Positions 60,137 to 64,000 of a stretch of DNA of 64,000 bases are shown here, in pieces. The stretch lies in the NCBI GenBank assembly GCA_020161395.1, contig JAIUOE010000003.1:1-64000 (forward strand), written 5' to 3'. The notes under the pieces are model-generated. The model was not told the origin of the DNA. It worked only from the letters and a program-made list of their open reading frames with translations, and did not search any database. Position 1 is the first letter of the stretch, and each line of letters starts with the position of its first letter. The position numbers and the translations under genes are program-made. Source of the stretch: Bacteroidota bacterium. Lineage in GTDB: Bacteria; Bacteroidota; Ignavibacteria; Ignavibacteriales; Ignavibacteriaceae.

Positions 60137-62227
60137 TTAATCTTCTTCCTGTCGTGACTTGTTGTATTCTTCGATAATCTTGACTTCCTGTTCTTTCGGG
60201 ACTTCCTCATAGAATGAGAATCTCTCTTTATGAGTGCCTCTTCCGGCAGTGATACCGCGAAGATCGACTGAATACTTGTAGAGGGACGAAAGCGGTACAT
60301 TTGCCTTCAGAATCTGGAAATGTCCGTCTGATTCCATCCCGAGAATTCTTCCGCGTCTCGAAGTGAAATCGCTCATTACATCACCCATGAACTCCTCGGG
60401 CACCTTAACCGTAACTTCGTAAATAGGCTCAAGCAGTACAGGTTTTGCAGTCGCAAAAGCTTTTTTGAAGCATTGCGAAGAAGCGAGTTTGAATGACATT
60501 TCATCAGAATCCACATCGTGGAATTTACCATCAAAAAGTGTCACTTTAACATCGACTACATTGTAACCGGCTATTACACCTTTTTCCATCTGTTCGACGA
60601 TACCTTTTTCAACCGCAGGAATGAATCTGCCCGGAACAACACCACCAACAATGGCGTTTACGAATTCGAATCCCTTGCCTCTTTCGACGGGTTCCATCTT
60701 AAAGAATACATGAGCAAACTGTCCGCGACCACCTGATTGCTTTTTATGGCGGTAATCGACGCTGTCAACTCTTCCTTTGATTGTTTCTCTGTAAGGGATT
60801 CTTGGCTGAACCAGATCCACTTCAACATTATATCTCTCTTTTAGTCTTTTTACTGCAAGAGTAAGCTGGGTCTGACCCTGACCGGTGATTATAGTCTGTC
60901 CAATTTCAGGATCAAATCTCACATTGAAAGAAGGGTCTTCTTCATGAAGTGCATGAAGACATGCAGCAATTTTATCTTCATCTCCTTTTGCTTTCGGGAT
61001 GATAGCTCCTCTGATCGAAGGTTCCTGGAACTCGATCGGTTTAACCTTAACCGAATAATTCTTTGAGCTAAGAGTATTATTTGTGTGCGAGTCTTTCAAT
61101 TTAACAACTGCACCAATGTCGCCGCATACCAGATTTGGAATTTCTTTTCTGTTGTGACCATTTAACATGAAAAACTGGTTTAGTCTTTCAGGTTTACCGC
61201 TGTTCTGGTTGATCAAATCCATACCGGGTTTCAAAGTACCCGAATACACTCTGAACAGGGAAAGTTCACCGACATGTTGCTCGGCAATGATCTTAAAGAT
61301 AAATAATACAGGCTCACCATCTTTATTGGCGACAATTTCAACTTCCTTGCCATCACCAAGCAAACCTTTTGCAGGTGGCATTTCAGCAGGTGAAGGGAAG
61401 TAATCAACTGCAAAATCGAGAAAATTGTTGATACCGATGCCCTTGGTTGCTGCTGTAGCAAAGACAGGTACGAGATCACCATTTCTGATTGCTATTTTTA
61501 AACCTTTTGTTGCCTCTTCGGGGGTAAGATCCCCGTTCTCGAAATAATTATTCATTAAATCTTCGTCAGCTTCGGCAACTTTTTCTATAAGTATTGTCCT
61601 GTACTCCTCTGCCTGAGCTTTTACATCGGCAGGGATGTCAATTTCAGTTACTGATTTTGAACCGGGCGCACCATATTTGTACGCTTTCATTTTCAGCACA
61701 TCAACTACAGTGTCGAACTGAAGTCCTTCCTTGGCAGGGAAAGTGACGACCACCACTCCGTGCGAAAGTCTGTCATTTGCCTGTTCTACTATTCTCTTAA
61801 AATCCGATCTTTCATGATCAATCTTATTTATAACAACTGCTGCGGGTTTGCCGTCTGCCTTCAGATATTCCCAGGCATGTTCGGTCCCTACTTCAACACC
61901 TTCAACTGCTTTTACAAAAATGACACCCGTATCGACAACCTTGGCACCTGCAAGCACTTCGCCTTCGAAATCTGATGTGCCAGGCACATCTATGATATTC
62001 AATTTTGTGTTTTTCCATTCGAGGTGGCATGCTGACAGAGAGATGGAAATTTTTCTTTCGACTTCATTAGCTGTGTAGTCTGAGATTGTATTTCCTTCTT
62101 CGATTTTGCCGATACGGGTGGTTTCACCGCCAATAAACAATGCCAGTTCGTTAAATGTTGTCTTTCCGGCACTGGCATGACCAAAAAGACCGATGTTCCG
62201 GAGGACTTCCGGAGTATAATCTTTCAC
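60137..62227 (-). CDS. Elongation factor G-like GTPase (EF-G paralogue)
   Basis: This 696-residue protein has the EF-G domain order: G domain with G1 GHASAGKTT, G4 NKIDH and G5-like segment, then domains II-V to GITAGRGTHKERFSFYEE. G3 reads DVPGTSDFEGEV, where the usual His of DTPGH is Thr. That His normally positions the attacking water, so GTP hydrolysis is probably slow or differently triggered. Genomes of this group have a canonical EF-G elsewhere; this belongs to the FusA2-type paralogues, whose role in translation is not settled. Confidence 0.9.
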   Translation of the reverse strand: MKDYTPEVLRNIGLFGHASAGKTTFNELALFIGGETTRIGKIEEGNTISDYTANEVERKISISLSACHLEWKNTKLNIIDVPGTSDFEGEVLAGAKVVDTGVIFVKAVEGVEVGTEHAWEYLKADGKPAAVVINKIDHERSDFKRIVEQANDRLSHGVVVVTFPAKEGLQFDTVVDVLKMKAYKYGAPGSKSVTEIDIPADVKAQAEEYRTILIEKVAEADEDLMNNYFENGDLTPEEATKGLKIAIRNGDLVPVFATAATKGIGINNFLDFAVDYFPSPAEMPPAKGLLGDGKEVEIVANKDGEPVLFIFKIIAEQHVGELSLFRVYSGTLKPGMDLINQNSGKPERLNQFFMLNGHNRKEIPNLVCGDIGAVVKLKDSHTNNTLSSKNYSVKVKPIEFQEPSIRGAIIPKAKGDEDKIAACLHALHEEDPSFNVRFDPEIGQTIITGQGQTQLTLAVKRLKERYNVEVDLVQPRIPYRETIKGRVDSVDYRHKKQSGGRGQFAHVFFKMEPVERGKGFEFVNAIVGGVVPGRFIPAVEKGIVEQMEKGVIAGYNVVDVKVTLFDGKFHDVDSDEMSFKLASSQCFKKAFATAKPVLLEPIYEVTVKVPEEFMGDVMSDFTSRRGRILGMESDGHFQILKANVPLSSLYKYSVDLRGITAGRGTHKERFSFYEEVPKEQEVKIIEEYNKSRQEED

Positions 62228-62239
62228 AGATGATCTCCT

Positions 62240-62626
62240 TTATTTCTTTACAAAAAAAGCTCTGAAGATGGCAGAAATGCCACCTCTCAGAGCCGTTAAA
62301 TTAGATAATAACTTTTCAACAGGAGACTCAAGGCTTTCCTTGACCTTCTCTTCGAAACCAAAAAGACTTTCCAGTCTCATTTTGACCTGATCCACTATCC
62401 AACCCGTTTTATCAAGTTGTTGCTGTATTTCACTTGAAGTCTGATTCAACGAGTCAGAGAGTGTTTTCACTGAGTCAATTAAAGGTTCCATTCTGTCCTT
62501 CAACTGTCCGATATCTTCCTGCATCTGCTGAACACTTACGGTCAGCTTTTTCAAATAGATGATAAGAGCGATACACAGAGCCGAAGCACACAAATAAAGG
62601 ATTACCTGAAAAATCTCCGTTAACAT
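62240..62626 (-). CDS. Membrane-anchored coiled-coil protein
   Basis: This 128-residue protein has an N-terminal span (LTEIFQVILYLCASALCIALII) and a long helical part with heptads (VQQMQEDIGQLKDRMEPLID), like DUF948-type general-stress envelope proteins. It precedes the EF-G-like gene by 12 bases and follows the YtxH-like gene by 23, so it is probably co-transcribed with both. Confidence 0.7.
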   Translation of the reverse strand: MLTEIFQVILYLCASALCIALIIYLKKLTVSVQQMQEDIGQLKDRMEPLIDSVKTLSDSLNQTSSEIQQQLDKTGWIVDQVKMRLESLFGFEEKVKESLESPVEKLLSNLTALRGGISAIFRAFFVKK

Positions 62627-62649
62627 AAGCTAATCTTTCAAATTAATTG

Positions 62650-62988
62650 TTAGGCGTGTTCAGTTTCCTGTTCTGCTGCCGGTTTTTCCTTTGCACCTTT
62701 CATCAGTTTTTCAGCATCGGATTTGATTTCCTCTGCTTTTTTCTTTGCATCTTCAATTATCTGCTGACCTTTTTTCTTGCCTTCGTTCAGCACTTCCTGT
62801 GCTTTTTCCTTGGCTTTTACCAACTGGTTTTCAGCTTCTTTTTTGAAGTCATCCGCCTTGTCTTGAATGTCCTTGCGGAGTTCTTTGCCACTCTTGGGAG
62901 CGAAAAGCAGAGCTAACGAAGCGCCTACCAATCCACCGGCCAATAAGCCCAAAAGTAATCCTTTGCTTAGATCTTTGTCACTTGACAT
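62650..62988 (-). CDS. YtxH-domain protein
   Basis: This 112-residue protein has the YtxH start: LLLGLLAGGLVGASLALLFAPKSGKELR, a Gly-rich membrane segment, then a Lys/Glu-rich helical tail. YtxH members are small general-stress proteins of unknown function. The ATG at 62988 is chosen because GGAGG lies six bases before it; an ATG at 63000 overlaps that site. Confidence 0.85.
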   Translation of the reverse strand: MSSDKDLSKGLLLGLLAGGLVGASLALLFAPKSGKELRKDIQDKADDFKKEAENQLVKAKEKAQEVLNEGKKKGQQIIEDAKKKAEEIKSDAEKLMKGAKEKPAAEQETEHA

Positions 62989-63147
62989 TGCTACCTCCAA
63001 TTTTTTTATGGGTTTACAACAATTTTTTAATTGTATTATAATATACTTCCATTTTGAAATAAAATCAAAGACATTCTTTGATGTTCCTTAAAAATAAAAA
63101 TATATAATACTGTCAAAAATAATAGTTATTAAGATACCGTCAAATAA

Positions 63148-63173
63148 AAAAAGGAGACCGAAGCCTCCTTTTT
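63148..63173 (-). terminator. Terminator after icd
   Basis: A stem AAAGGAG / CTCCTTT with a seven-base loop and a T-run on the minus strand. It lies 58 bases after the icd stop. Confidence 0.75.
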
Positions 63174-63230
63174 GAAAAAATAGTGTGATTAATGGATTTA
63201 AGGGTTCAGAAGGATCCTCGAATCCGGAAA

Positions 63231-64000
63231 TCAACCCATGTTTTTTACTATTTCGTTTGCGAATTCGCTGGTTTTCACTTCCCTGGCACCATCCATCAGT
63301 CTTGCAAAGTCGTAGGTAACCACTTTGCTCGAAATGGTTTTTTGAAGTGCTGATTCGATAAGTCTGGCAACTTCAGTCCAACCAAGATAATCAAACATCA
63401 TCACACCGGAAAGAATAACTGAACCGGGATTGATCTTGTCGAGATTTGCATATTTTGGTGCAGTACCGTGTGTGGCTTCAAACAGTCCGATCGAGTAGCT
63501 GAGATTTGCGCCCGGAGCTATGCCGAGTCCGCCAACCTGCGCTGCAGCCGCATCCGAAAGGTAATCACCATTAAGGTTTGGAGTAGCTACCACATCATAC
63601 TCATCTGGTCTCAGAAGAACCTGCTGGAACATGCTGTCAGCTATTCTGTCCTTAATTAGCAGTTTGCCTTCAGGTACTTTACCACCATAAGTTGACCATA
63701 CTTCATCTTCTGTCACGGTCACATTTCCGAATTCTTCCTTGGCAACTTCATAACCCCACTCTTTGAATGAGCCTTCGGTAAATTTCATGATATTACCTTT
63801 GTGCACGAGGGTTACACTTTTTCTGCCATGATCAAGTGCGTATTCAATGGCTTTCTTTATTAACCTTTTTGAACCAAAAGCTGACATTGGTTTTACGCCG
63901 ATTCCTGATTCAGGACGAATATTTTTTCCGAACTTTTTATTAATAAGTTCGATTATTTCATTCGCTTCAGGTGAGCCCGCTTTGAATTCAACTCCGGCAT
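63231..64000 (-). CDS. icd: NADP-type isocitrate dehydrogenase, C-terminal part (runs off right edge)
   Basis: The frame is open to the edge, giving about 255 visible residues. It holds [94 protein letters not shown] and [25 protein letters not shown]. These include the metal-binding Asp and Asn-Gly-Asp segment, and the [14 protein letters not shown] block that binds the cofactor. The enzyme decarboxylates isocitrate to 2-oxoglutarate. An apparent ATG at 63887 is internal. Confidence 0.93.
   Translation of the reverse strand, partial: AGVEFKAGSPEANEIIELINKKFGKNIRPESGIGVKPMSAFGSKRLIKKAIEYALDHGRKSVTLVHKGNIMKFTEGSFKEWGYEVAKEEFGNVTVTEDEVWSTYGGKVPEGKLLIKDRIADSMFQQVLLRPDEYDVVATPNLNGDYLSDAAAAQVGGLGIAPGANLSYSIGLFEATHGTAPKYANLDKINPGSVILSGVMMFDYLGWTEVARLIESALQKTISSKVVTYDFARLMDGAREVKTSEFANEIVKNMG

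Noticed and set aside
62647-62916. Phe/Leu-rich plus-strand frame opposite the YtxH-like gene
   Set aside because: It is the antisense of the Lys/Glu-rich tail and has no ribosome site.
1-64000. tRNA, rRNA or CRISPR array
   Set aside because: No TpsiC-type arm with a matching acceptor stem, no rRNA-like block and no regularly spaced repeats were seen by eye. A covariance-model search would be decisive.

Overview
The window looks like chromosome from an Ignavibacteria/Chlorobi-Bacteroidetes-type bacterium. Two predicted secreted proteins end in a type IX secretion (Por) sorting domain with the YPNPFNP / FPNPFNP signature (3277-4521 and 58302-59414). Several promoters carry the Bacteroidetes-like -7 box TAnnTTTG. 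Host genes are mostly central metabolism and housekeeping. No tRNA or rRNA gene and no CRISPR array was seen; the one structural RNA is a small bacterial SRP RNA (20183-20264, minus strand).

Layout. 1-930: the 3' part of an IS1182-type transposase and its tail. 1089-27309: host genes, including an OsmC-like protein, a VOC protein, phosphofructokinase, a T9SS-exported endonuclease/exonuclease-fold protein, a YyaL-type thioredoxin-fold protein, a PAS/GAF histidine kinase, TypA/BipA, a YchF-like GTPase, GlgC, an outer-membrane beta-barrel protein, a uvrC / L,D-transpeptidase / lipoprotein / sixA run, the SRP RNA, P5C dehydrogenase, SucC, a TPR protein, AroE, an aminotransferase and CoaD. About 27399-57681: a complete-looking tailed prophage of about 30.3 kb, inserted just upstream of the coaD promoter and flanked by a 13-bp direct repeat. 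57872-64000: host genes again (DUF4286-like, T9SS protein, HIT protein, EF-G-like GTPase, two small envelope-type proteins, and isocitrate dehydrogenase cut by the window edge).

Prophage. Most genes are on the minus strand, read right to left: integrase, early small genes, primase, VapE-type helicase, an iteron-like repeat cluster, GPZ-like protein, TerS, TerL, an NTP-pyrophosphatase-like protein, a gpW-like protein, an exported protein, a protease-capsid fusion, a terminator, the lysis cassette, portal, head-tail connectors, tail tube, tail accessory proteins, a chaperone with a programmed -1 frameshift, the tape measure and a tail hub. No sheath gene was seen, so a siphovirus-like tail is likely. 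Finding the portal downstream of the capsid and lysis genes is unusual. An S24 repressor (53872-54546) faces the lytic genes across three copies of an 11-bp operator, in a lambda-like geometry.

The regions most worth a second look are three. First, the plus-strand run downstream of the repressor (54569-56562): an unrecognised soluble protein and three small membrane proteins, probably expressed in the lysogen and possibly cargo; two of its ORFs may be one gene split at an A6 run. Second, two plus-strand cassettes (52304-52584 and 52831-53324), each behind a nearly identical 68-nt leader that forms a strong dyad ending in the ribosome binding site. Third, the repeat-rich segment next to vapE. 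Functions given for these are inferences.
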